From the NCBI GenBank assembly GCA_963973915.1, contig CAXBBM010000007.1, positions 105,515-169,514 on the forward strand: DNA of 64,000 nucleotides. The letters are read 5' to 3'. This document shows, in pieces, positions 31,601 to 39,918 of the stretch (the stretch's first letter is position 1; the number at the start of each line of letters is the position of its first letter). Source of the stretch: Polycyclovorans sp002706265. GTDB taxonomy: Bacteria; Pseudomonadota; Gammaproteobacteria; Nevskiales; Nevskiaceae. Below the pieces are notes generated by a model, which was not told where the DNA came from, made no database searches, and worked only from the letters and a program-made list of their open reading frames with translations. A program made the translations under genes and the position numbers.

Positions 31601-33096
31601 GCGAACGGGGTGTCGTCGCCCATGCTGCCGATGCTTTCCTGGCCGCTTTCGGCCAACACCCGCAGCACGTCGACGCGCTCTTCATTGGTGAGCGCGAACA
31701 TCTTCTGGTAGACCGCGATGTCGGCGGGCTGCAGGCGGTCGAGCGAGTTGGGATCGTCGTTGAGGCTGGCTTCCAGGCGGCGCAGGTTCTTCTTCAGCCA
31801 CTGCTTGTAGGGGAAGCGCGCGGCCAGCAGACGGTCGATGTCTTCGGGGCGCAGCAGGGTGCCCGAATCGGTGTCGATGGCCAGCATCTGGCCGGGCCGC
31901 AGGCGGCCCTTCTCGACCACTTCTTCGGGCGCGTAGTCCGACACCCCCATTTCGGATGCGAGCACGATGGTGCGATCGCGGGTGATCACATAGCGCGCGG
32001 GGCGCAGGCCATTGCGGTCGGTGGTGCAGGCGGCGTAGCGGCCGTCGGTGAGCACCACGCCGGCGGGGCCGTCCCAGGGTTCCATCTGCAGCGAGTTGTA
32101 CTCGAAGAACGCGCGCACGTCGGGGTCGAGGTTTTCGACGTTCTGCCAGGCGGGCGGAATCAGCGCGCGCATCGCGGCGAACAGATCCATGCCGCCGGCG
32201 AGCAGCACTTCCAGCATATTGTCGAGGCTTTGCGAGTCTGAGCCGCGCGGCGTCACCAGCGGTGAGATCGCGGCGATGTCGGGCAGGTCTTCGCACTCGA
32301 ACTTGTTGGCGCGCGCCTGCGCCCACCGGCGGTTGCCGGCAATGGTGTTGATTTCACCGTTGTGCGCCAGAAAGCGGAACGGGTGACACAGGCGCCACTT
32401 GGGCAGCGTGTTGGTGGAAAAGCGCTGGTGGAACACGCAGATGGCGGTTTCCAGGTCCGGCGCCTTCAGGTCCTGGAAGAACACCGGCAGGTACTCGGGC
32501 ATGACCAGGCCCTTGTAGACCAGCACGCGGCACGACAGCGAGGCGACGTAGAACTCGGTGTCGCCGTCGGCTTCGAGGCGCTTCTCGGCCGCGCGGCGCG
32601 CCTTGAACAGTTTCAGCTCGAACACCAGCTTGTGCATGTTGCTGGGCGCCAGCACGAAGACTTGCTCGAAGACCGGCGCTTGTTGGCGGGCTTCGTCGCC
32701 CAACGCGCTGTCATCGGTGGGCAACGCACGCCAACCCGCCAAGGTCAGGCCATGCGCGCGGCAGGCTTCGGCCATCACCTCACGCGCATGCTCGGCACGG
32801 GCGGCGTCTTGCGACAGGAACACGTTGCCTGCGGCAAAGCGCTGTGAGCCCAGCACGATGTTGGACGCCTGCGCGACCCGGCGCAGAAAGCGCTCGGGGG
32901 TTTTCATCAGCAATCCGCAGCCGTCGCCGGTCTTGCCGTCGGCGGCGATGGCGCCGCGGTGGGTCATGCGCTCCAGCGCGGTGATCGCACGCTGCACCAG
33001 GGCATGGCTGGATTGCCCATCCATTTGCGCAATCAGGCCGAAGCCGCAGCTGTCGCGCTCGAATTCGGGGCGGTACAAGCCGGTTGGGTTCACCAT
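28636..33096 (-). CDS. gltB: Glutamate synthase, large (alpha) subunit GltB
   Basis: 1486 residues, normal for the NADPH type. After the short pro-sequence the [12 protein letters not shown] motif provides the N-terminal nucleophile cysteine (Cys17 before processing). Next come the amidotransferase domain, a central domain and the FMN-binding barrel ([35 protein letters not shown]). The 3Fe-4S ligands are in [15 protein letters not shown]. The C-terminal GXGXG-type beta-helix ([20 protein letters not shown]) is also present. It lies behind an unusually long leader with a strong promoter at 33433-33461. Confidence 0.97.
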   Translation of the reverse strand: [1486 protein letters not shown]

Positions 33097-33432
33097 TTAC
33101 CATCACCTCATCAGTTATCGACACGACACCACGATCCTTGCAAAGCCCGACCCGTACCGGGTCATCAGCGGCTTTCCTGGAACGCACACCACAGCCATAT
33201 CAATAATAAAAACAATGTGTTGTTGTTGGTTGAGCCGAGCATCAACGGCGCGGCACAGCCCAACGAACGCTTCTTTCCAACGACTTCAGCCTGCACATTC
33301 AACCCTCGTTACGGGTTCGTTTGAAGGCGGCGAGATTCCCCGGCCGACCGACTCTGGAGCGGTCGCCGCTTGGTGCGCTTTGGGAGAAGCAGCGACGCGG
33401 GCGGGGATGTGTCGCTGCACTGCAACAATCCC
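33097..33432 (-). other. gltB leader region (about 330 nt)
   Basis: This is the untranslated stretch between the predicted promoter (33433-33461) and gltB. It holds an 8-bp hairpin GCAGCGAC/GTCGCTGC (33388-33417), an AT-rich segment, a 6-bp hairpin GACCCG/CGGGTC (33149-33163), and two overlapping short open frames. No known riboswitch fold and no terminator with a T run was recognised. Confidence 0.55.
33165..33242 (-). CDS. Candidate 25-residue hydrophobic leader peptide before gltB
   Basis: The frame begins ATG at 33242 and encodes MLGSTNNN, TLFLLLIWLW, then CAFQESR and stop. It contains three Asn codons in a row and a hydrophobic core. Its ATG overlaps the stop of a preceding 18-codon frame (TGATG). 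No clear Shine-Dalgarno site is present, so translation is uncertain. If real, it might be a small membrane peptide or an attenuation leader. Confidence 0.3.
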   Translation of the reverse strand: MLGSTNNNTLFLLLIWLWCAFQESR

Positions 33433-33461
33433 ATTATAAAAGCGCGCAATACGGCGTCAAA
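33433..33461 (-). promoter_or_regulatory. Strong sigma-70-type promoter for gltBD
   Basis: On the minus strand TTTGAC (33456-33461), exactly 17 bp, TATAAT (33433-33438), close to consensus. It lies about 34 bp downstream of the dgt stop and 337 bp upstream of gltB. Confidence 0.8.
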
Positions 33462-33494
33462 CAGACGGGCGTGACGATACCCTACGCCTCAGGG

Positions 33495-34646
33495 TCATCG
33501 CAGCCGGCGCAGGTCGAACAGACGCTCGTGTTCGTCCAGCGCGTAGCGATCGGTCATGCCGGCGATGTAGTCGGCGACGCAGCGCGCGCGGCCCGTCAGC
33601 CCGTCTGCGGCCTCAACCTGCTCCACCTTGGCGAAATCGCTGGCGGGCAGCAGACGGGGGTCGTCCATGAAGGCCCCGAACAGCTCGCGAATGACGCGCT
33701 GCGCCTTGCTCATGACCCGGTGCACCTGCGGATGGCGGTAAAGATGCGCAAACAGGAACTGCCGCATGGCCTGGGTTTGCGCGCGGATCTCGGGTGAAAA
33801 GGCGATCAGCGGCTCGGCATGATGGCGAACTTCATCGAGGCTGGCCGGTGCCGCGGCGTCGAGTCGTGCGCGGCTGTGGGCGTTCAGATCGACCACCAGG
33901 GTGTTGATGATGCGGCGAATGGTCTCGTGGCGTTCCTGACGCGGCGTGAGCTGCGCATAGCGCGCCCTGACTTCGTCGTGATGCCGGGCAAACAGGGGCA
34001 CCGAGCGCAGCTGCGGCAGGGTCAGCAGCCCGGCGCGTACGCCGTCGTCCATGTCGTGGTTGTGGTAGGCAATTTCGTCGGCCAGGTTGGCCAGTTGTGC
34101 TTCCAGCGAGGGTTGGTGCCGCTTGAGAAAACGCTCGCCGATGTCACCCAGCGTTCTGGCGCGCGCCGCCGAGCAGTGCTTGAGAATGCCTTCGCGGGTT
34201 TCAAAGGTGAGGTTGAGGCCGGCAAAGGCGGCGTATTTGTCTTCCAGTACATCGACCACCCGCAGACTCTGCGCGTTGTGCTCGAAGCCGCCGTGGGGCT
34301 GCATGCAGCCGTTCAGTGCGTCCTGTCCGGCGTGCCCGAACGGGGTGTGGCCCAGATCATGGGCCAGCGAAATGGCCTCGCAAAGATCTTCGTTCAGCCC
34401 CAGGGCGCGGGCGAGGGTGCGGGCGATCTGCGCCACTTCCAGCGAGTGCGTCAGCCGCGTGCGGTACAGATCGCCCTCGTGATTGACGAAGACCTGGGTC
34501 TTGTATTCCAGTCGGCGGAAGGCCGATGAATGAATGATGCGGTCGCGGTCGCGCTGGTACTCGGTGCGCGGAAACGCCGCCGGCTCCTCGTGGCGCCGAC
34601 CGCGGCCGTTGTCCGGCCGGGCGGCATAGGCGGCGAGCTGCATCAT
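33495..34646 (-). CDS. dgt: dGTP triphosphohydrolase-like HD-domain protein
   Basis: 383 residues, the short type of bacterial dNTPases. The HD metal site is complete: RLTHSLEVAQIAR, then SLAHDLGHTPFGHAGQDAL, with the later DEIAYHNHDMDDG aspartate. It cuts deoxynucleoside triphosphates into nucleoside and tripolyphosphate, adjusting dNTP pools. The ATG overlaps the aroB stop (ATGATG at 34641-34646), so it is the last gene of an aroK-aroB-dgt unit. Confidence 0.9.
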   Translation of the reverse strand: MMQLAAYAARPDNGRGRRHEEPAAFPRTEYQRDRDRIIHSSAFRRLEYKTQVFVNHEGDLYRTRLTHSLEVAQIARTLARALGLNEDLCEAISLAHDLGHTPFGHAGQDALNGCMQPHGGFEHNAQSLRVVDVLEDKYAAFAGLNLTFETREGILKHCSAARARTLGDIGERFLKRHQPSLEAQLANLADEIAYHNHDMDDGVRAGLLTLPQLRSVPLFARHHDEVRARYAQLTPRQERHETIRRIINTLVVDLNAHSRARLDAAAPASLDEVRHHAEPLIAFSPEIRAQTQAMRQFLFAHLYRHPQVHRVMSKAQRVIRELFGAFMDDPRLLPASDFAKVEQVEAADGLTGRARCVADYIAGMTDRYALDEHERLFDLRRLR

Positions 34647-35728
34647 GCGACGGCGGCGGCCAGGGTGGCGTCCAGCGCAGCGGGGTCGAAATCAGCGGTC
34701 AGCACTGCAGCGCCCAGGCCGCGCAGCAACACCAGGCGCAGCTGGCCCTTGGCGACCTTCTTGTCGTGGCCCATGAGGTCCTTGAAGCCTTCAACCGTCA
34801 TGCCGGCGGGCGGCTTCACCGGCAGACCGGCGCGGGCGATGAGGTCGCGGGCACGGGTGGCGATGTCGGGCGTGATCCAGCCCAGCCGGGCAGAGCAGTC
34901 GGCCGCCATGACCATGCCGGTGGCCACCGCCTCGCCGTGCAGCCATTCGGTGTAGCCGGTGAAGGTTTCGATGGCGTGGCCAAAGGTGTGGCCCAGATTG
35001 AGCAGGGCGCGAACGCCGCCGCCCACCGCTTCGCGCTCGTCCTCGGCGACGATGCGCGCCTTCATCTGGCAACAGTGGGCGATGGTCTGCGCGGTGATGG
35101 CGGGGTCCAATGCCAGCAGGGCATCGAGATGCGTCTCCAGCCAGGCGAAGAACGCGGCATCGCCCAGCAGGCCGTACTTGATGACTTCGGCCACGCCCGC
35201 GCGCAACTCGCGCGGCGGCAGGGTCTTGAGGGTGTCCAGGTCGGCGACCACGGCAATGGGCTGGTGAAAGGCGCCGATCATGTTCTTGCCGCGCGGGTGA
35301 TTCACCGCCGTTTTGCCGCCCACCGAGGAATCCACCTGCGCGAGCAGGGTGGTGGGAATCTGCAGGAAATCGATGCCGCGCTGGTAGAGCGCCGCCACGA
35401 AACCGCCCAGGTCGCCGATGACGCCACCGCCCAGGGTCAGCAGCACGCCGTCGCGGGCGAATCGCCGCGCCAGCAGCGCATCGAACAGGCGCTCGGCCTG
35501 GTCCCAGCTTTTTTGGAGTTCGCCGGGCGGAATGATCAGGCAACTGTCGTCAGGCAGGCTCAGGGTGGCCTGCAGGCGCGGCAGGTGCAGGCGCGCCAGG
35601 TTCTGGTCGGTGAGCAGCAGGCGCGGTCGGTCAGCGAGCACGTCGAAGCACGCGGTCTGGCCCAGCAGGCCCGCGGCGATCTCGATCGGGTAGGCGCGAT
35701 CGCCCAACTGGACGGTGCACTGCGTCAT
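34643..35728 (-). CDS. aroB: 3-dehydroquinate synthase
   Basis: 361 residues. It catalyses the second step of the shikimate pathway. The NAD-binding motif GGGVIGDLGGFVAALYQRG, the substrate-site stretch QIPTTLLAQVDSSVGGKTAV, the zinc-region helix AGVAEVIKYGLL and the zinc histidine segment LNLGHTFGHAIE are all present. The start lies 12 bp after the aroK stop. Confidence 0.96.
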   Translation of the reverse strand: MTQCTVQLGDRAYPIEIAAGLLGQTACFDVLADRPRLLLTDQNLARLHLPRLQATLSLPDDSCLIIPPGELQKSWDQAERLFDALLARRFARDGVLLTLGGGVIGDLGGFVAALYQRGIDFLQIPTTLLAQVDSSVGGKTAVNHPRGKNMIGAFHQPIAVVADLDTLKTLPPRELRAGVAEVIKYGLLGDAAFFAWLETHLDALLALDPAITAQTIAHCCQMKARIVAEDEREAVGGGVRALLNLGHTFGHAIETFTGYTEWLHGEAVATGMVMAADCSARLGWITPDIATRARDLIARAGLPVKPPAGMTVEGFKDLMGHDKKVAKGQLRLVLLRGLGAAVLTADFDPAALDATLAAAVA

Positions 35729-35740
35729 AAGCGGGCTCGG

Positions 35741-36268
35741 TTACGGGGCGCGTTGCGCGAGGTGGGCCTGAATTTCATCGACCAGCAGCCGCGCACTGCG
35801 GCCCTGGGTCTCGATCACAACATCGGCGATCTGCCGGTACAGCGGATCCCGCTGTTCGAACAGGCGCGAGAGTATCGCGCTGGGCGCCTCGCCGGTGTTG
35901 AGCAACGGCCGATGTTGCGACTGGCCGGTGCGCGCCACTTGCTGGCGAACGCTGGCATGCAGGTAAATCACCGTGCCGTTCTGCGCCAGCAGCGTCCGGT
36001 TGGCGGGCCACACCACGGCGCCGCCGCCGGTGGCCAGCACGATGTCGGGGGCCTGGGTGATGTCGGCAAGCAAATCATGCTCGCGCTGGCGGAATCCGGC
36101 CTCGCCCTCTTTTTCGAAGATCAGTGGAATGTCGACGCCAAGCCGATGTTCCAGTTCGTGATCGGCATCGATGAAACGCAGACCGCGCACCCGCGCCAGC
36201 CGCTTGCCGATGGTGGTTTTGCCGGCCCCCATGGGGCCGATGAGGAATAAGCGTTCCACGGTGGACAT
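35741..36268 (-). CDS. aroK: Shikimate kinase
   Basis: 175 residues. Walker A is GPMGAGKTT (about 11-19). The shikimate-binding DADHELE and GFRQRE segments and the LATGGGAV turn are intact. It phosphorylates shikimate with ATP. It is followed by aroB and preceded, 12 bp away, by an Ig-like lipoprotein gene on the same strand. Confidence 0.96.
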   Translation of the reverse strand: MSTVERLFLIGPMGAGKTTIGKRLARVRGLRFIDADHELEHRLGVDIPLIFEKEGEAGFRQREHDLLADITQAPDIVLATGGGAVVWPANRTLLAQNGTVIYLHASVRQQVARTGQSQHRPLLNTGEAPSAILSRLFEQRDPLYRQIADVVIETQGRSARLLVDEIQAHLAQRAP

Positions 36269-36280
36269 TGCGGTCCCACC

Positions 36281-37576
36281 CTAAGGCGTCGTGGTCGGCG
36301 CGGGGGTGGGCGTCGTCGAGGGCTTGAGGGTCAGCTGCCGCCGGCGACAGACCTGACCGGATTCGTCTCCCGAGCCGGAGGCCCGCACGCAGGCCTCGAT
36401 ATCGACCAGCGACTCGGTGGTCACGTTCGGCGCGAAATAGCGGCTGCGTGCCAGGCCGTTGGCATCGGTGGTGCCCCCGCCGGGAAATACGCGCTCGTTC
36501 GGCCGGGTCACCGAGGGGCTCAAGATGCGGAACAGCACCTGCGCGCCATTGATCGGCTGGAAGGCGTTGTTGCGCACTTCCATGGTCAGCTCGACGCTGG
36601 GCTGTTCGGTTGCGTCCGGCATGACCGTGAGGGCCAGGGGCAAGCGCAGGTCGACGCAGTCGCGCCCGTCGGCGGATCGTTCGCAGAACTCGTCGATGAA
36701 CTGCACACCGGTGGTCGCGATCAGCTCGCCGCTGGGCTCGGCGCCACAGGTCCGGTTCTCCCGCGCGTCGATTTCGAGAAAGCCCGAAAGATCGCTGAAC
36801 ACCTCGACCGTCTGCACGAAGTTGCCGGCGCTGTTCAGCTGGATGCGCCGCCGCTGCGCGCGCGGTGTCGAATCGCCGCTGATGATCAGGCCTGCGGGCG
36901 CTGCGCCGGCGCCCGAGAAGCGGGTTTCCAGGTCCACGCAGGGGTTGCCGCCATTGGGATTGACGATGGGCTGGCCATTGGCGTTGCGCCAGGTCAATTG
37001 CAGGCGCTGGGCGTTGGGTGCGCCCACCGTCACGGCGGTGCCGAACACCGGCGCGGTAAAGCGGAAGTCGTCCTGACGAATGCTGACCGCCAGCGAGCCC
37101 TCGCAGACCGCGTCGAGGTCGTCGAAGCAGACGTCGAGATAACGCGGGTCGGTGATGGTGGCGGTGATGACCCCGGTGCTGTTGGTCGTCACGGCGGGAT
37201 CGGGGGTGAACACGAAGTTGAGCCTGCCGAAGGCATCCGTAAAGCCATCACCAAGCCCGGGGCGGGTGACGCCGCGCTCGACGATGCTCACCGTGCCGTT
37301 GGTGGCGGTGAGCGACACCCCCAGCCCTTCGGCCGCCGTGCGTTCTTCGAGGCTGATCTGTACCCGGAAGCCCGGCAGATCCACCCCCGGCGAGCCCGTG
37401 GCCGGGCCGCTCATGCTCAGGACCGGCGCGCGGACGGTGCTGCTGCTCCCGCCGGGGCCTTGCCCGATCAGGCCGCCCGCCCCGCGGCCGCTGTCACCTG
37501 AGCTGCCACATCCGGCGAGACCGAGGGCGGCAAGCAGGGCGGCGAACAACTGCAGCGGTGAAACGTCTAGACGCAT
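36281..37576 (-). CDS. Ig-like lipoprotein between pilQ and aroK, unknown function
   Basis: 431 residues. The N-terminal signal has lipobox LAGC followed by a Gly/Ser linker (GSSGDSGRGAGGLIGQG). The body is beta-rich with Big-1/invasin-like phrases: VSLTATNGTVSIV, DAFGRLNFVFTPD and TDANGLARSRYFAP. It has several cysteine pairs and a Pro/Thr tail (TTPTPAPTTTP). The position between pilQ and aroK, where many gammaproteobacteria have nothing or a DamX-like gene, suggests a cell-surface role linked to pili, but that is inference. The ATG at 37576 starts the signal peptide. A TATACT -10-like box (37604-37609) 28 bp upstream may give it its own promoter. Confidence 0.7.
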   Translation of the reverse strand: MRLDVSPLQLFAALLAALGLAGCGSSGDSGRGAGGLIGQGPGGSSSTVRAPVLSMSGPATGSPGVDLPGFRVQISLEERTAAEGLGVSLTATNGTVSIVERGVTRPGLGDGFTDAFGRLNFVFTPDPAVTTNSTGVITATITDPRYLDVCFDDLDAVCEGSLAVSIRQDDFRFTAPVFGTAVTVGAPNAQRLQLTWRNANGQPIVNPNGGNPCVDLETRFSGAGAAPAGLIISGDSTPRAQRRRIQLNSAGNFVQTVEVFSDLSGFLEIDARENRTCGAEPSGELIATTGVQFIDEFCERSADGRDCVDLRLPLALTVMPDATEQPSVELTMEVRNNAFQPINGAQVLFRILSPSVTRPNERVFPGGGTTDANGLARSRYFAPNVTTESLVDIEACVRASGSGDESGQVCRRRQLTLKPSTTPTPAPTTTP

Positions 37577-37688
37577 GTCGGCTCGCCGAACGGGAGGCCC
37601 AGAAGTATAGCGATGCACCGGCGCCCGGCCGCCGGGTCAGTTTGACCCGCCTGCGACCTCGGTCCCTCGCTGGGCTCAAGGCTGATCA

Positions 37689-39905
37689 TCAATTGACCTG
37701 CAAACCTTCCTGAATCATCCGCGGCGTGACGAAGATCAGCAGTTCGCGCTTGATGGACTCCCGCGTGGTGCTGCGGAACAGGGCGCCCAGCAGCGGGATG
37801 TCGCCCAACAGCGGCACCTTGGTGCGCCCCTCGGAATTGCTTTGCTCGAAGACCCCACCGAGCACGATGGTGTCGCCGGTGCGCACCAGCACCTGGGTGG
37901 TGACGCGCCGGGTGTCGATGCTGGGCGCCGTGCCACCACCGGCCACCGGCACGTTCTCGCCCACGGTGTCGTTGGTGACATCCAGGTCCATGAGAATGCG
38001 GTTGTCCGGCGTGATCTGCGGCGTGACGCTGAGGCTGAGCACCGCCTTCTTGAACGACACGCTGGCATTCTGGTTGCCGCCCTCGGTGGTCTGGAAGGGA
38101 ATTTCCCGGCCCTGCTCGATCAGCGCCTGCTTGCCATTGGCGGTGATCACCCGAGGGGTCGAGATCACCTCGCCACGACCTTCGCTCTGCAATGCCGAGA
38201 GTTCCAGGTCGATCAGAAAGTCGGACCCGAGGATCGCCAGCCCGATGGCCCCCGCCTGACCCGCAGCCGGGTTGGCGGGCAGGTTGACGTTGTAGCGGTT
38301 CAGCGCCGAGCCCGGCAGGGTCACCGGGAAGCCCTGGTTGGCGATGAACGAGTTGACGATGGGGTCGGTGCCCAGCACGTTGTTGCCGCTGGTGGTGACC
38401 AGGCCGCTGTTGCCCGAAGACGCCACGCCGGTGACGCCGAAGCGGGCTCCGATGTCGCGGCGGAAGTTGTCGCTGGCCACCACGATGCGTGACTCGATCA
38501 GCACCTGTCGCACCGGCACATCAAGGCGCTCGACCAGCCGCCGCACTTCGCTGAGCTTGTCGCGGCTGTCGAGCACGATCATGGTGTTGGTGCGCTCATC
38601 CACGGTCACGCGGCCGCGCTCTGACAGCAGCGAGGTGTCGCCGGCCGAGATCAGCGCGGCAAGGTCAAGCGCCCGCGCATAGTTCACCTGGATCAACTCA
38701 GTGCGCAGCGGCGCCAGCTGCACCTTTTGCGCGGCCGATTCCAGCTCGGCCTGTTCGCGCGCCGCCACTTCTTCCAGCGGCGCGACCAGCATGACGTTGC
38801 CCTGCTGGCGCATCGCCAGCCCACGAGTGCGCAGGATGATGTCCAGCGCCTGGTCCCAGGGCACGTTCTGCAAGCGCATGGCGACATCGCCGCTCACCGA
38901 GTCGCTGATCACCATGTTGGCGCCGGCGACATCGGCAATGATCTGCAGCAACGAGCGCACGTCGATGCTCTGGAATGACAAGGAAATGCGCTCGCCGGTG
39001 AATTGCGGCTCGGCGGCCCGGCGGGCTTCGATTTTCTCGGCGGTGAGCGGCTGCAGTTCGAGGGTGAATCGGTCATCGGCCTGGTACGCCGCCTGTTCAA
39101 AATCGGCCGGCTCGACGGGCGTCACCCGCACTTCGACGTGCAGGCCCTGTTGGCGGGCGTCGACGAACTTGGCGGGGGTGCCGAAGTCGATGACGTCCAG
39201 CCGCCGCGCAAGCCGGTCGGGCAGCGTGGCGTTCTTGAAGCGGGCGACGATCACGCCGCCATCGTTGTCGACTTCGACCGGGGTCGAGGGGTCTGCCAGC
39301 TTCACCAGCACCCGTGCCTCGCCCTTTTCGCCGCGACGGAAATCGATGTTCTCGACCACGTTGCCCTCGCGCCGCGCCGTCGTGCGCACCGGGGGGGGCG
39401 CCGACGCACCCGCGACCGGGACCGGGACGCCCGCCGGGGTCATGGGCCTGGGCGGCTGTGCGGCCGAGGCCGCAACTGCCGAGGTCAGCTCGATCAGCAC
39501 GCGGTTGCCTTCGGTCTTGATGACGTAGGGCACCAGTTCGCTCATCTCGACCACGACCCGGGTACGGCCCTGGGCTTCAGCGGCCGCCACCGATTGCACA
39601 CGCCCCTGATTGATGCGCCGGAAGCGCTCTGCCAGGGCCAGTCGCGTGTCCGGCAGGTCAATCGCCAGCCGTGCGGGTTGTTCGATGGTGAAACTGGTCA
39701 CGTCCGGCGCCGGGCCGGTCAGACTCAAGGTGATCAGCACCACGTCGCGGGCGATGCTGGTGGCGTCCAGCGCCACCAGCGCCGGACGGCTTCCGGCGTC
39801 GTCAATCGTCGTGGGACCCTGCGCCACGGCGGACCACGCCGTGAGCATCAAGGCAACGGCGAGCAGACGCGTCGTCAAGTTGCTCCCTTTCCAGCGTGCA
39901 TCCAT
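37689..39905 (-). CDS. pilQ: Type IV pilus secretin PilQ
   Basis: 738 residues. After a signal peptide ending near VAQG come two AMIN domains (about 30-300) that bind peptidoglycan, a secretin/TonB short N-terminal domain (about 330-385), an N domain, and the C-terminal secretin pore (about 500-735) with the conserved VTPQITPDNRILMDLDV and VRTGDTIVLGGV. It forms the outer-membrane gate for the pilus. The start at 39905 has GGAGGG. It is the last gene of pilMNOPQ. Confidence 0.95.
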   Translation of the reverse strand: MDARWKGSNLTTRLLAVALMLTAWSAVAQGPTTIDDAGSRPALVALDATSIARDVVLITLSLTGPAPDVTSFTIEQPARLAIDLPDTRLALAERFRRINQGRVQSVAAAEAQGRTRVVVEMSELVPYVIKTEGNRVLIELTSAVAASAAQPPRPMTPAGVPVPVAGASAPPPVRTTARREGNVVENIDFRRGEKGEARVLVKLADPSTPVEVDNDGGVIVARFKNATLPDRLARRLDVIDFGTPAKFVDARQQGLHVEVRVTPVEPADFEQAAYQADDRFTLELQPLTAEKIEARRAAEPQFTGERISLSFQSIDVRSLLQIIADVAGANMVISDSVSGDVAMRLQNVPWDQALDIILRTRGLAMRQQGNVMLVAPLEEVAAREQAELESAAQKVQLAPLRTELIQVNYARALDLAALISAGDTSLLSERGRVTVDERTNTMIVLDSRDKLSEVRRLVERLDVPVRQVLIESRIVVASDNFRRDIGARFGVTGVASSGNSGLVTTSGNNVLGTDPIVNSFIANQGFPVTLPGSALNRYNVNLPANPAAGQAGAIGLAILGSDFLIDLELSALQSEGRGEVISTPRVITANGKQALIEQGREIPFQTTEGGNQNASVSFKKAVLSLSVTPQITPDNRILMDLDVTNDTVGENVPVAGGGTAPSIDTRRVTTQVLVRTGDTIVLGGVFEQSNSEGRTKVPLLGDIPLLGALFRSTTRESIKRELLIFVTPRMIQEGLQVN

Positions 39906-39918
39906 GTCGCCCTCCAAT

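Noticed and set aside
29482..32241. A 919-codon open frame on the plus strand opposite gltB
   Set aside because: It is the antisense shadow of gltB in GC-rich DNA, with low-complexity Gly/Gln/His/Arg composition and no domain. GltB is conserved over the whole stretch.
33097..33432. Glutamine or other riboswitch in the gltB leader
   Set aside because: Hairpins are present, but no known aptamer consensus or terminator/anti-terminator pair could be matched by eye.
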